Origin: Epiperipatus broadwayi
Lineage: Eukaryota; Onychophora; Udeonychophora; Euonychophora; Peripatidae
Direction of reading: 5' to 3'
Assembly (NCBI GenBank): GCA_028023455.1
Contig: JAQFVV010000450.1
Coordinates: 498,001 to 562,000, forward strand
DNA: 64,000 nt
Below the pieces are notes generated by a model. It saw only the letters and a list, made by a program, of their open reading frames with translations. It had not been told where the DNA came from and made no database searches. This document shows, piece by piece, positions 10,615 through 23,104 of this stretch (position 1 is the stretch's first letter; every line of letters begins with the position of its first letter). The position numbers and the translations under genes are program-made.

Positions 10615-11104
10615 TTATTTTTGTAATGAATAATATACACTTTATCAACAAATTATATAGAATAAAAGTTTAACTGTAGAAGAAAATGTTGCAAATATGA
10701 CCATTCTCATTGGGGCCATTCAAAAAGAGAGGGAGGAATAGATAGTGAACAGTTTACTAATATACACAGAAATTATAGCAACAATGAACAGTACAAGAAA
10801 GTAACAACAAAACTGTCTACTTCATATTAAAACAATCACAATAACAATATATTACAAATCATTTCAACTTATAAGTTCCTCACTTTATCATAAGATGAAA
10901 AGCTTCCCAATCATTTATTTACATGTTTTTAACAATGCTCTAAATGTCAGTGTAACTACCATTATTTTCTGATCTCTGGTAATAATTAAGAGTGATTTGT
11001 AAATGTAAATTACTTATTGGTTAAATCTCCTCTAGAAGTTCTAAAAAAAATATCCTCTAATATTCAAGTTATATATATCAATAAATATATATATATATAT
11101 GTGC
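10615..11104. other. AT-rich stretch without a recognised feature
   Basis: It ends in an (AT)n tract at about 11083-11100 next to the PLE fragment. Confidence 0.4.
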
Positions 11105-11940
11105 TTTGCGCACAGATAATGAAGCTATTTAAAATTAAATGTTGCTGCCTAGCGCACTTTCAGGATATTTCATAGTCCCATATTCATGGCTACTGGAATT
11201 TATTTGAGAACTCTAATGGTGTTAATGCAAATTTGTGTGAAGATGCTACATAGACCATTTTTGAGATAGAGAAAAGCAGGTCTTTCTTCTATTGATTGCA
11301 GCAGGGCCACCCACTATGTAGTAGGCCTCCCTGACTTTGCGTTTAATGTCATTTCTTTCAGAGCAGATAACACTAATGTGGTGGGTAAGAAGGCATGGCT
11401 AGTGGCTCTCTCTCATGCTCAACAAAAATTGAATTGCCTTCAAGCTTAGTTTTGGTCCTGTTGTGGAGGTATTTATGTTGAGCTACTCTGGTTGCAATGT
11501 CGGTTTTAGTTTCTCCGTAATATGTTGCCATACAGTTTCTTTGGGGCAGGTGATTTTGTAAACAACTTGAGGGGTGAGTTCGGGTTTAATCCTGTCTTTG
11601 GTGTTATTGATGAGTCTACTGGTGTTAGGAGGTGAATGGAAAGTGACTGCAAAGTCACATAATAATTTGTTAATAAGGCTTTTGGCTGTTGACTGGATGT
11701 ATGGAATTAGGATTCTTGGTTTGTTTTCTATCTTATCATTATGGTTTATTTTGTAAAAGAATTTATTAACGTTTCTGTTGATGGATGATTGTGTGTGTCC
11801 TATTTTTATTAAATCTGTGTAATTAATAAGATTAATTCTTTCGTCTGCTTTATATTTGCACAGATTATGGTTTCTAAACATGAAGGAAGAGAGGGCTGCA
11901 AGTTTGTGGGATAGAGGCTTTCCCACATGTTCTTAAATTA
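11105..11940 (-). pseudogene. Penelope-like element: RT C-terminus and GIY-YIG endonuclease remnant
   Basis: The open frame 11926-11483 reads through the linker before the endonuclease, with NKPRILIPYI and PQVVYKITCPK. The last is the GIY-like entry strand (VVYKI.C) of PLE endonucleases. The frame is then lost, and the next part resumes in another frame as YYGETKTDIATRVAQH followed by LEGNSIFVEHE, the YIG-equivalent and the Arg/His/Glu region. The product is therefore split by a frameshift near 11525. PLEs use this domain with an RT for target-primed insertion. Only the C-terminal third is present. Confidence 0.8.
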
Positions 11941-12065
11941 TGCATATGCATGACCCAACTTTACATTTAATCATTGTTATTTGTATCTTTCATCTTTTAC
12001 AATATTGTAAGTGATCTTATGTCTAACTAAATATTTCAGATATCTTGGCTTGTGTATAAATATTT

Positions 12066-12310
12066 TTTTCTCAGTGATGAAAGGTTTTATTCATCAAAAA
12101 GACAAAATACACAACAGTTAAAAGAGGTTTACAAAGAGATGATTACATGGCAAAATGAAATTCAAGTACAATAGGGTGAAGGGGAAGAGAATACATATGA
12201 AATTGGAAAGGAATATGAAAAGGTTATGTAGTCCAGGCAAAGAAGAGGCTTTGGCAAGGAGCAATGTTGATAGGCTTGGTTGCCCTGGTGGATTAAAAGG
12301 TTCCATATGT
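12066..12310 (-). repeat. LINE or SINE 3' tail, copy 2 (minus strand)
   Basis: This is the inverse of the tail at 10375-10614: tctcagtgatgaaaggttttattcatc at the left edge is the antisense of the shared 3' end. Similar sequence may continue to about 12690, where a CDS-like composition fades. It directly abuts the PLE remnant. Confidence 0.7.
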
Positions 12311-15164
12311 GACTAACTTTGGAGGAATTGCTATATGTTAAGGTTTCAGAGACGGATGAGGAGATTTCTGAGTTATGCTTAGATGCAACAGGCTGATTTT
12401 TGTTTTTTGTAGATGAATAGTTTTAGTTTTTCCCATTGTATTTGGAATGGTGTTATGATTGGTCATGTTGTTTTTTTTGACTTGATTTTTATCTATGATA
12501 GAGCAAACCTTAACCCGAAAGGGAGGAAAATCCAGAGGGCAAGGAGATGGAGACTTTGAAATAAGTTGTTTGGTGATGATTTTTTAGTTAGGTTTTGTTT
12601 GAAATTTAATTTGGATAGAATTTGGATAATTTTGAAGGTTTTAGTTCATGTAGTTTAGGTCTCTATATATTTTTTCCGTTAGGGGCAGCCGCAATCTTTA
12701 AACTGTTTAAAAGAATGAAAAGTAATCTGAAGAAAACAATTTTGAAATGGGAATATTAAATATATTGATGTAAAAGCAAAAAAAAAAAAACACATTGGAA
12801 AATTTGTTATTAATAATTTTAGTTGAGGAATGTGAAAATTGAATGGAATTTTAGGCGGTTAGTTACCCCAGAGGAAGGGATGTCTGAAAAAAAAAAAAAA
12901 AGATCGTTAAAGATGGCCTAAATAACTGGAACAACACACAAAAAACTTTATAAACAACTTCTAAGTGACAGGGAAATTGAAATAGGAGAAATATTTACGA
13001 GTCTAAGAGGGAATAAACCCCTTTATGGTCCATGAAACAGTTGAACCACCCACCAAATGTGGGGGGGGGGGAATGAGGTAGTTAAATGCTGATAAGCACA
13101 AGGTAGACATAGGGAAATTGTTAAAAATGCGCTAAAACTGACATTTAGTGAATGAGAGTACATTAGCAGCAAAATAAGGCCTTTAAAGGGCCGAATAAAT
13201 ATAAAAGATACCTTCCACTGCTTTCAGAGTCATTCTGTGAGAGCTGTGAGGAAGATAACTTTCCAATAAGAGCTCCACCTATAACAAAAATAACATTGCA
13301 CATAATTCTTTATGACAAGAATACTGCCAAATGTTATATGTCATTCAAGAATTGCTGTTGAGTATAATGCAAATGTGTGTCCAATTCTATAAAATTATTC
13401 AAATTTTCCGTCATCCCTAACAAAATACAATGGTAGTAAATACTACCCCAACCAACAAAATAGAATGTTTATTGTAATAATGACCTATTTAATTTAAAAG
13501 AATATATACATTCTCATGCCAAAATTCACTTAATTTCAAAATGTTAACGAGTCAAGTCAGTTAAAAATCTATACTGTTTAAAAGTATAGGCTCTCTTAGC
13601 AAATTCATTTGGTACCAGATATTGTGAAATCCTGAGAAATAAACTTCTACTGCACTAAGGAATGTAATATTTCATCTACTAAAAACAATATCATATAAAT
13701 AAATAAATATGTATGCATTTGTACAGTTGTAAAATAGATGCTTCTACATTCGAACAAGCATGACTAAAATATCAATGTTATTCTGAAATAATGAAACTTT
13801 AAACAGAAGCAAAATAGCACGCATAATTCTACTTAATCTGGCAAAGATATGTTATCTCAAATTAAGTATGGGTATATATTAAAAAAGAGATTTCATCTCA
13901 GCATTGATTGTGCAACACCACATAAAATATCCAATATTATAAATAGCTATAAGTTCATTCATTCAAATGTAAATGAATAAATACATTCACATGTATGTTA
14001 ACATCCTATCATATAGCATAAATATTGAGACTTGTTCAGTTAAGATGAATACCATTCTATAGAGTATTATATGGGTATATTGTTTAGTTAAACATAATTT
14101 ATCTCTTATGCCGAATAAAAAGCTTCTATTATTATCACCAGATGCATTTTCCTTCGCAATTTAAATAGTATTTTAAATATTTTCCTCTATAAATGAAATG
14201 AAGCATTTTATTCTTGAATTATTATTGATTTTGAATCAATAATCAATATACTAAACATTAACATTATGGAAAACAATCTTAAATCTACTTCAGTGCATAT
14301 GGTAATTAGGATATTTTATATGACTTTCTCTTTTGTTTCATCCTTGTTAGGATGACAATTGGTGAGCATGCATAAAAAAACATTTCCTGCAAAATTTTGA
14401 ATGGGTCCACAATATTAATTATTTTGGTTCTTGATTTCTATTTATGCAGTGCAACATTTTAAATCCATTTTCCATGGTGAATGTATTGATGGGATGGCTT
14501 GTCAGGTTGACATATAGAATAGTGGGAAGAAAAGTTAGTAGTTTCTTAGCAAGATGTCATTTTCACAAAGATAATTCTCCCTTGGTTTTTTTTTTTTTTA
14601 ATATAGAAGAAAACTAAGAATTGTGCATTTTTTTCCCTAGCCAAAAAAAAAAAAAAAAAAGACATCTTTTTCAAATCCTGTTTTATTTTTTTTATTTAGA
14701 CATATGCAGAAATATATATATCCAGAGAGAAAACTTAAACCAGCCTATATATTTTTCATATAAATTGAGTTTTAAATAACTGATATTATTTATAAAAACA
14801 GAAATTTCATTCATTTCTAAAACTCTATAATAAATAAACACGTTATGAGAGGGCCCAAAAATAATCAGAATTGTTCTCTGGTTTGCATGCCTGTTGTAGT
14901 ATATACTTCTGCTGTTACATACTTCTTGCAGAAACCCTTCTGCATCAATCTCCCTATAACCTCACCATGTGAAATTGTGGGGCTATGTAGCATATTTTTT
15001 TATAAAGTGTGTTTCATGTATTTGTCGATTTTTTTATAATAGCTGAAAAAGTCGAACAATGTGAAATTCTATTTTCATTTATGGAAAACAACAAGAAAAA
15101 CAGTTGTAATGCTTGAAACAGATTATAAGCTAGCTGATCTCATAAAAATACAAGTTATATTGCT
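12311..15164. other. Long stretch with no recognised gene
   Basis: It contains A-runs (12780, 12890, 14643), a T-run (14588), a G-run (13063) and short AT repeats. The part at 12311-12690 may belong to the minus-strand retroelement ending at 12066. The open frame 14845-15039 has no family motif. Nothing else could be supported. Confidence 0.4.
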
Positions 15165-15408
15165 TATAACACTTCTTTCATATACACTTCAATGCAAACC
15201 ATTTTCTTAAACTTCTTTATTTTCCTTACAGTTTCGACTGTCCAGCAGTCTTCATCAGAGCTCTAATCTTCTTCTCTGCTTTTTAATTAAAACTGAGAAG
15301 AAGATTAGAGCTCTGATGAAGACTGCTGGACAGTCAAAACTGTAAGGAAAATAAAGAAGTTTATGAAAATGGTTTGCATTGAAGTTTATATGAAAGAAGG
15401 GTTATAAA
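15165..15408. repeat. Hairpin element with hammerhead-like motif in both arms
   Basis: The left arm (about 15167-15284) is the near-exact inverse of the right arm (about 15292-15407), around a short AT spacer. Each arm reads CTGATGAAGACTGC, then a CTGGA loop and CAGTC, then GAAAC (left arm, minus) or AAAAC (right arm, plus), followed by AATAAAG. The stem GACTG/CAGTC is perfect. Against a true hammerhead there is one extra A after CTGATGA, and no helix I can be drawn. The same module occurs at 36585-36845 and 62340-62620. Confidence 0.8.
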
Positions 15409-17327
15409 CAATATATATATATGATTATATGAAGATATGCAAAGAAAGTGAAAAATACAAGCTTATGAATGGTTTAATTGAAATGATAAATTCACCATAT
15501 CCCTAAAAAGTAAGTGAAGTCCAAAGTGAAAACCATGCTGACCTTTTTCTGATGCAAACAACATTTTTATCTCATATTTAGTTTGCAACAGTCAAGCATC
15601 TTATCTGCAAGTTCTGAAACATTTACATGATGTGATAAAATGTAAAAATCCCATTTGGGGTGGGTGGGTGCAAATTCCACCTCAACAAAGTGTTATCTCT
15701 CAAAGCCTAGAGTCTAAAACACTTTTTAATCAAATTCAGCAATGAATCAGCTTATATATCATCCATATTTGTCAATCTCACTTCATGCAATTTTTTTTTA
15801 ATTTCTAGAAGAAAAAAATGACTCAATTTTTTTTTTCTGCAGACTACTTTGATAAATGAAAAACATGTTTAGATCGGAATATTGGAATTAGATCGGTGTA
15901 TTGGAACAAACGGATAATAATTTGAAAAAGAGTAAATTTAAATAATCAGTTACTTATTATAAAATTGTGGTTATTTTTGGACCCCCCTTTTATATATATA
16001 TATATAATAGACAGTATCTGGCCATATGTTAATAATTGAATTTTAAGCTATTACAGTATAACTTACTATTTTCTTGCTCCCAACGCTATCAAAATACACA
16101 TCTGGGGATTAATAAAATCTGCAATCGAAATATTTATTTAAGAATTATCGTTTTAATTATTTATTTGGAAAAGATATAGAGTTGAATTATGAATACATTT
16201 GAGGTTGTTTTATTGATTTCAGATATATACTTTTAAATATTACATTTGATAGAATGAAATAAAAGAATTAATAATTGTCTAAAATTAAAGTGAAAATGGA
16301 GAAGTTAATATTGATAGTATAATATACTCTATAGTATTCCACAGAATTTTATTCTACAACAGAAAAATATTATCATTTGGAATTTATAATATTTTTTTAA
16401 GTCTGAAAAAGTGAACAATTTATAATGTTAAAAAATTAAATAATTTTTAAACTCAAATTTAGGAGTTGTTTTTAAAGTGGTTAAAATTGAATTATGTTGT
16501 TTTGAAATGTGATAAATAAATTATGGAAAAAATATTAAGTAAATAATAAAGCTTATTTCTGACAAACAGGAAAGCATGCACTTAATTAATTAAAACATTT
16601 GCAATTAATTGATTAGTATGTATGCATTTAATTCAGTAACAATAGCTTTAATACAATGCCATCATAGAATAAAAAAATATTTAAGACAGGTTTAAAACAT
16701 TGGAGAAAAATTTTAAGTTTCAGCACTTAATAGTTGTGTATTAAATTCATGCAGATAGTTATTAAAAATAGACTCAGCAATAAATAAAGACATTTTGTAA
16801 TTTAAGAAATAGTGGTTATCAGGCAGAAGATCCTGATTATCCATGTAGATGGGAATTACATTGTATCAAAGCAACATGAAAAAGCTTAAAAATATTGCTG
16901 CAGTTTTTGAAATGAGTGGTTAATTTTCTTAAGTGTATGGATCACAGCCTGTACTTTTATAATGTAGCCTGCCTGATCTTCTAAAGTGCTGTCTTTAATT
17001 TTTGAACCTGCTGACCTTTCTTGCCTTCATTAATTAGTGTAAAAACAATTCTCACAAAAAGGAAAAACAAATAGTAGAAACAATTAGAAGAGTTTAGAAT
17101 ATGCACTCTGGGAAAACTTTATCAACCAGTGTTCAAACTAGTTTACAAGATTCAAAAGTTGTATGCAAATGTATGAAATTCTAAAATCGTTCTAGGTGAC
17201 AATGTTAATATTTATTCTTTTAACTCAGTTGATAATTTATTGATATCATTGTATATTTCATTATTTAATATTTACTAAAATTTGTAGAGCAATGTTCTGT
17301 TTGTTTCTTTTACATAATATTTATTTT
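15409..17327. other. AT-rich stretch without a recognised feature
   Basis: A short direct repeat, tagatcgg.ntattgga, lies at 15871-15904. No coding or RNA signal was found. Confidence 0.4.
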
Positions 17328-18172
17328 GAAAAAACTTGAGTTGAGTCAAGCCACTATGAAAAGATATAACTATATAAATATATTCTCACTTAATTGCACT
17401 GAATTAACTTTCGGAGAATTATTGCCACAATCACAGTGCAAAATTAATTAACTAACTGCTCCGGGAACAGGATGAATATAAACACTTAATCAATGGCATC
17501 TTGAGAAGGTTCATTTATGAATGGAAATCAATTTATATTAAATTAAATTGCATACAAACCACTTGTCTATTATTTCGAGTTATGTATAAATTGATTAAGT
17601 GTTTGTAAGTTTTTGACAACATTATGGTCATATATGTTGCTGGAAAATGACTATAAGAAATGAAATAGTTTATAAAATATGCAAATTATTGCAGCAAGAA
17701 ATACAAATTATAAATGTCAAATGTTCTATTTTTTGACAAAGGGACATAAGACTCCTTCCTGTTTATTGAATATAGGTCCCTTGCAATACCCCATGTCTCC
17801 TTGAACTTTCTCTTATGATCATCCCTCTCTATGCAGATGATCTTAATGTTGTAATGGGAAAACATGTGTCCTGTATCAAGGTCGTGATCCATGAAAATTG
17901 ACTTACATTGCCAGTATTGTTTAGCTTTTTTATAAAAATAGGAGTGTTGTATGACTCTCATAGATCTATTAGCTCACTGCAATAATTTGCCAATTTTATA
18001 AACTATATATTTATCCTGTTCCTAGTGCAATTAGTTAATTAATTTTGCACTATGATTCTGGTGAGAATATGCCAAATGTTAACTCAATACTATTAAGTGA
18101 GAATATATTTATATGGTTATATCTTTTCATAGTGGCTTGACTCAGCTCAAGTTTTTTTTCAGAGTATTTCAT
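17328..18172 (-). mobile_element. Truncated Penelope-like element with inverted terminal repeats
   Basis: The arm at 17328-17482 is inverted at 18004-18172. Shared words include aaacttgagttgagtcaagccactatgaaaagatat in inverse form and ttagttaattaattttgca. Between the arms lies the C-terminal tail of a PLE protein on the minus strand. This is the arrangement of the longer PLE at 22590-25378 in miniature, which supports treating the inverted repeats as PLE ends. Confidence 0.75.
17686..17961 (-). pseudogene. Penelope GIY-YIG C-terminal tail
   Basis: The frame shows DHDLDTGHMF, then NIKIICIERDDHKRKFKETWGI, then LYSINRKESY. This is the pattern seen after the GIY-YIG core of many PLEs: a His, a re-spaced acidic residue, a KRK.KE helix, and a final short NR motif. 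The catalytic GIY and YIG strands are missing upstream, so the piece is 5'-truncated. Confidence 0.8.
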
Positions 18173-18506
18173 TAGTATATGAAAAGAGTTTCATGTTAAA
18201 TAATTACATTATAAAATTTATTTGTAGATAGAAGAATTAAAAGCTAACACTTCAACTTTAGGGGATAGGAAAAAATTTTTTGAATTGTGTTCGTTTGTCA
18301 ACATACTCTTAAAACCATGTCAATAGAGATTGTTCCTTTTATCGAATTTAAAAGGTTCATGTAGGTTGTTAGACAAATGCCTATCATAATCAAAAAAGGA
18401 AACACATTACTTACTTATCAATTTTAAAATCATTACTCTACAATTAATATAACCAACAAGATTATTATTTGATTTATGAAATGCAAATGTACGTTTTATA
18501 CCATGT

Positions 18507-18597
18507 TTTTTTTTTTTTCATATGTCAAATGCGTTGACCGGGAAGCGAACCTGGGCCAGCTGCATGGAAGGCAGCTATGCTAATCGCTAGGTCACCA
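18507..18597 (-). repeat. tRNA-derived SINE (family A)
   Basis: On the minus strand it starts ggtgacctagcgattagcat (A-box-like, class II tRNA type). It holds a B box GGTTCGCTTCC, ends cgcatttgaca and then has a short A-run (the T-run at 18508-18519). Relatives lie at 30452, 35391, 35973 and 56820. Confidence 0.8.
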
Positions 18598-19499
18598 ATT
18601 ATATTAAATTATTTGTTTTGTTAATATGTAAAATATATATATATATTTCTTTATTCTCAATTTTAATACTATGTTGTGTGATGTGGTGTTATTTAACAAT
18701 TATTAAATTTCAAATTGTTGTATGGTAATCAGTTACCATCCTATGACAGCTAGCATTATAGATAAAAGCTGTTTAAATTATTGAAGATAATTATATGATG
18801 GCATGGTCCCATAATTTAAGTTATAAGTGAGGCCCATTGGTATATTCAACTGTAAATTCCAACCGTTAGGATGACTTGCAGAAAGATGTTATAATAACTT
18901 AATTTATCCACAGGTACTACTGGAAGGTAGCATATTTATCTCAAATTATAACTCCAATATACTTTTTCGGTTATATAATTTATTTGATTTAATTTTTCTA
19001 TTTCCCTCACTACTTATCTTGATTCTTTTTTCTGAAGTGTTAAAAAAATATTGCCATTCTAATAATGAGTGAAAACTATAAGACAATAAAATAATCACAT
19101 GGTAGAAGTTATAGTGTTAACTATCCTTATGATCAATGGAGCACAACACTCCATTCAACTAATCAAACCTAGACTTTTTTTTCTGTACTCAGCTGAGTTT
19201 ATTATTTATCTACTGTATTAAACAATACATATTAACGACAACAGTAACCTTTCATGAATGATCTAAAATCTGATATTTACTACGACCAAATGAAAACATG
19301 AGTAAAGCATTTTCCTATAATACTGAAATTGCCCTCCTCTCCCATCTTTTCTTCTTCTTCTTTTTTTTTTTTTTGGAGAATGGAGATTGTATACATTAAT
19401 TCAAAAATAAAATATTTTTTAGAAGTACCTTTAAAAAACTTTCACTATCCTCAATCAAATGAAATTTTAAGAAGAGAAAACAGAAGCTTACGGCTTTAT
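18598..19499. other. AT-rich stretch without a recognised feature
   Basis: There is an (AT)n tract near 18635 and a pyrimidine run near 19345-19375. The 62-codon frame at 19329 is low-complexity and is not supported. Confidence 0.4.
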
Positions 19500-19612
19500 T
19501 GCTCGGGAATTCATTAAAAGTTCGAGCGCCAGAATCGAACCTAGTATCTCTCGATATCAAGTCGGACGTTCTACCAACTGCACCAAATCGCGTAGGGCAC
19601 GTTAAGAATATA
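19500..19612 (-). repeat. tRNA-derived SINE (family B)
   Basis: On the minus strand tttggtgcagttggtagaacg (A box) is followed by a gacttgatatc anticodon-like region, a B box GGTTCGATTCT and a 3' part tcccgagcaataaagcc. The tRNA-like half is about 75 nt. The tail matches 6845-6975. It is not a tRNA gene, because the acceptor arm does not pair and a repeat tail follows. Confidence 0.75.
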
Positions 19613-20770
19613 GTTCTTTTATTATTATTTTTTAAAAAAAAAAAACAGTAAATCAAATTTACTTTAATTTAAAAAAAAAAAATTATACTTAATTTTTATC
19701 GCTAAATGACAGAAAAATCAATTGTTGAAACAAATTCAATAAATAAAAGTTTACTTTTATATATTAAAAAAAGAAGTAGCTTTTAATAGTTGGACTAAGA
19801 AATAAATTTCTACCAATACGGTAAAGATTGATTATACAAATAAACCATTTGAATTTCAAAACAATGAAAATTGATGGATCAATTTATAATAAAATAAAGC
19901 AAGTGCTAAGTTGTATAAAAATGATTTCAAGATAATACAAAGAAAAAAAACTAATTTGGGACAGTTAAAAAATATCAGATCAATTTTAAATTATCACAAA
20001 TTAAAAAAAACAAAAAAAAAAACAACAATTTTTTAACAACCAACCATTGTAGTGAGTAATTTATGGAAAACCTAATTCTTTAATTATTCCTATTTAATAA
20101 TAATTATGGACAAAAAAGACATCTTTAATTATTCATATGCGAAGGAGTAATTGAATTAAAAAAAAAAACACGTATAGGGAAACGTTCATTTAAGATATTA
20201 ACTATCCTTAATAGGTAAACAAAATTTAACTTAATAGGGAAGATTCAACACTCTAGATAGTTATTTACAGAGCACCTGGATAATTTGTTGAAACGTAATA
20301 CTTTCAGTCAATAACTAGAAAATGAATATATAAATTTAAATAGAAACATAAAAAAAATACAATATCTGTTTGAAATATTCTGACATTTTATAAAATGCTT
20401 TGTTTAAAATAATAGCATAAATATTGTTAAGAGAAACGTGATTTAGTTGAAGAAATTTCAGACAAGTTTATAATTCCAGAATGCATTAAATATTAAAAGC
20501 AATAAACATTTTATAATATTACAGCAAATTTCTTATTTAAATCTATTTGTAAATGAAAGGTTTTTTTTTTTTTTAGTATTTACAAAGGTGGGGGAGGGGA
20601 TTCTATATAGTAAAAGGAATAAAAAAAAGAGTATGTTTTCATCCAAATTCTTATTTATAAATAAATATATTTTACATACACAAGCTTTGCTAATGTAATG
20701 TTTACACTTATTAACTTCTATTTAATTATAAAGTTCATTTCTCTATTCTCATAAAACATAATTAATTTAA
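19613..20770. other. Very AT-rich stretch without a recognised feature
   Basis: It has many A-runs (19637, 19670, 20160) and no frame or repeat that can be supported. Confidence 0.4.
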
Positions 20771-21089
20771 TAATTATTAATGCCGTGTTTTAATCTGTCT
20801 AATCCATCAATATTGACAGGGATAATCTTATAAATATCAAAAATTTAAAGAATAAATGTAGCCATGCTATTCTTGACGTCCATTGTCAAGATATTATTAT
20901 TTGTTCATACCCTGAAGAGAAGAGTGGTTTATTCTGATAATTACACATAACTAATAATTTAATTTTTTACAAATAAGTAATAATATAAATTTTAGTTGAA
21001 GTTAGTTTAGTATTTGGAAGAATAATTACTTATTTGAAAACCTAATTATTACTAAACACATAAATAATATTTAATTAACCTATTCATTC

Positions 21090-21354
21090 AATATACTAAA
21101 TGTTTACTATAATAAATAGAGGGATTTGAACATAGGATTTTCAGTTTATATTCATCCTCCAATCTCAAACAATTGATACACATATCCACGCACATGTGAA
21201 AAAAATAAATATGCATATTGGGGATCATTTATTTTTTCACATGCGTGTGGTCATGTGTATAGCAGTTTTTTGAGATGGAATGGAGGATGAATACAGACTG
21301 AAAATCCTAAGTTGAAATCCATCTATTTATTATTGTAAACATTCAGTATACTGA
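21090..21354. repeat. Palindrome related to the 54.7 kb hammerhead element, ribozyme lost
   Basis: The left arm (21091-21215) is the inverse of the right arm (21225-21353), with paired words gaggatgaatacagactgaaaatcctaa, cacatgcgtgtgg and gtaaacattcagtatactg. The centre is atatgcatattgggg. The words gcatattgg and ttttcacatg.gtgtg also occur in the 54715-55050 palindrome, where they follow the ribozyme. This copy appears to have lost the ribozyme centre. Confidence 0.75.
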
Positions 21355-21639
21355 ATACATTATGAATTACATGCTGCCTTGAAAATAGGCTACATCATAA
21401 TATAAATCCAGCCATCCCTCTCCAATTAATGTAAATGGAAATGTAATGGTCCAATAATATGAGGGGTTAGATTGAAGTAATGTCTACATGTGTATAACTA
21501 TAAAGGTTTTGAGCATTCCACCATTGGTTTTTCAATGAAATGAATGGTTGAATTGTTGGAAGGGTGAGTCTGTCCATTAAAGTTTAAGGAATTGCTATCT
21601 TAATATAAGACAAGCACTGATTGTATATATGTGTAGGAG

Positions 21640-21795
21640 ATTATGATTTGGCCCAACTAATGACTGCTGGTTCTGCACAAAATAGGTATATTAGGGATCA
21701 CTTATCATTTTCACATGAGTGTGCTCATACATATCATTGTTTAAGAGGATGAATATAGACAGAAAATTCTAAGTTTATATCCATTTATAAATATT
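21640..21795 (+). repeat. Single arm of the same family with a dead hammerhead
   Basis: The segment 21652-21690 aligns with the ribozyme at 54892-54935. The core reads CTAATGA and CAAAAT, so the invariant G5 and G12 are both A. Stem II TGC..TGCA survives. Downstream it matches the right arm at 21225-21300. Confidence 0.7.
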
Positions 21796-22589
21796 TGTTA
21801 TTTACATATTTTTGACTTATACAGTTTGCTGTTTATATATTTTTATTGCTCTTACTAGTATTGGATAATCAATAATTTATTTTACTAATTGTTAAATCAA
21901 TACTAATTAATCAAAAAATTATACAAATCAACAGAGGAATATTGATTAGTATTAACTAATTATATATAAAAAAGATATGCTAGACAAATTATTTAAAGCA
22001 TGTCCACATAGCATTTTAATGAAAATAAATTGTGCATACTTTAAATTGGGTGTTTTTGAAACAATAGTAGATTTCTAAACAACAAGCATTTGGATGTAAA
22101 TATCAAGCTGTTGCACTCCAGAAGCCAATTAAGAGATTATGATAAATTAGCTCACTAATGATGAACTTAGTGGCAAATAACTCTTGAATCCAATCTGGTG
22201 AGAGTGCCTCCCTTAGGATGCCTGAAATTAATAAAAAAAAAAAAATGTACTTACTCTACCAGAATATCTACTTTTCAAAGGTACCAAAAGCAACTTGGGG
22301 CATGCTTAGGTCACTGGACATATACTAGGTATACTAATATGTAAACAACTGTAAAAAGTATATTATGCACTTGTGTAACTGCTGATTTATAAAAAGTATT
22401 CCTTAACCTCTCAATCAAATATATTTATCTAATTTAATGAAATCTTCTTATTCGGTTTCACTCTAAAATATATTCAAATAATAGAAGTCTAACCAGCAGA
22501 TACAAAAACATATATATTTCATGTTACTACATGACTTTTAAAAAACAGAAAACATGTTAAGATATATTATTTTATAGCACAAGTCAATT
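21796..22589. other. AT-rich stretch without a recognised feature
   Basis: Nothing with coding, tRNA-like or palindromic character was seen. Confidence 0.4.
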
Positions 22590-22958
22590 ATATTTGTATT
22601 TTTATATTGGATTATTTCCATAATCTAATATGAGTATTGAATGTCTTTAGAAAAAAATAACTTTTATTTAAATATTCCAAATACATTCAACTGTTAGTAA
22701 TAGCACATCAAACAGGTTAGTCTATGCACAATGTTTCAAGAGGTATTGTTCTTCCCTCTCCTTCAGGTATTGCTGGCCTGACCAGTGACAGTACTAGCAT
22801 GGGATTAGAACTTGGACCATAGATTCTTGAGTATTGAATTTTAAGGTCAAGCTCTAACCAACAGGCATCCTGCCAAAGGCAACAGTCAGTAGAAATTTCA
22901 TATACTTACCTATGAGGTTCTTCCTGATTTCTCCACTTTTTCCTAAAAGCAAAGTATT
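22590..22958 (-). repeat. Left inverted terminal repeat of the PLE
   Basis: It reads inversely to 25003-25378. Shared words include agtgg.gaaatcagga, the tRNA-like B box region, tactaacctgtt, gtgctattactaacag and atttaaataaaag. Small differences show that the two copies have diverged. Confidence 0.88.
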
Positions 22959-23104
22959 CAATTGTAAATAATGTAGAATGTTTTCTAAAAAATAAACTTA
23001 CTGATGAAGACTTCATAAGAGTTTCTCAAGCAGTAAGAAAATCATATTCTACATGACATGGAAAAATAAAAGAATGCCAAAAAAAAAAAAAGAAGCTTGC
23101 TAAC

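Noticed and set aside
11083-11100. CRISPR-like or other regular short repeats
   Set aside because: These are simple AT microsatellites. No direct repeats with unique spacers exist in the window.
15311-15345. Full hammerhead ribozyme in the 15 kb hairpin
   Set aside because: One extra base follows CTGATGA, the right arm has AAAAC instead of GAAAC, and no helix I can be formed. Reported only as hammerhead-like.
19505-19597. Possible tRNA gene on the minus strand
   Set aside because: A and B boxes are present, but the acceptor stem does not pair and a SINE tail shared with 6845-6975 follows.
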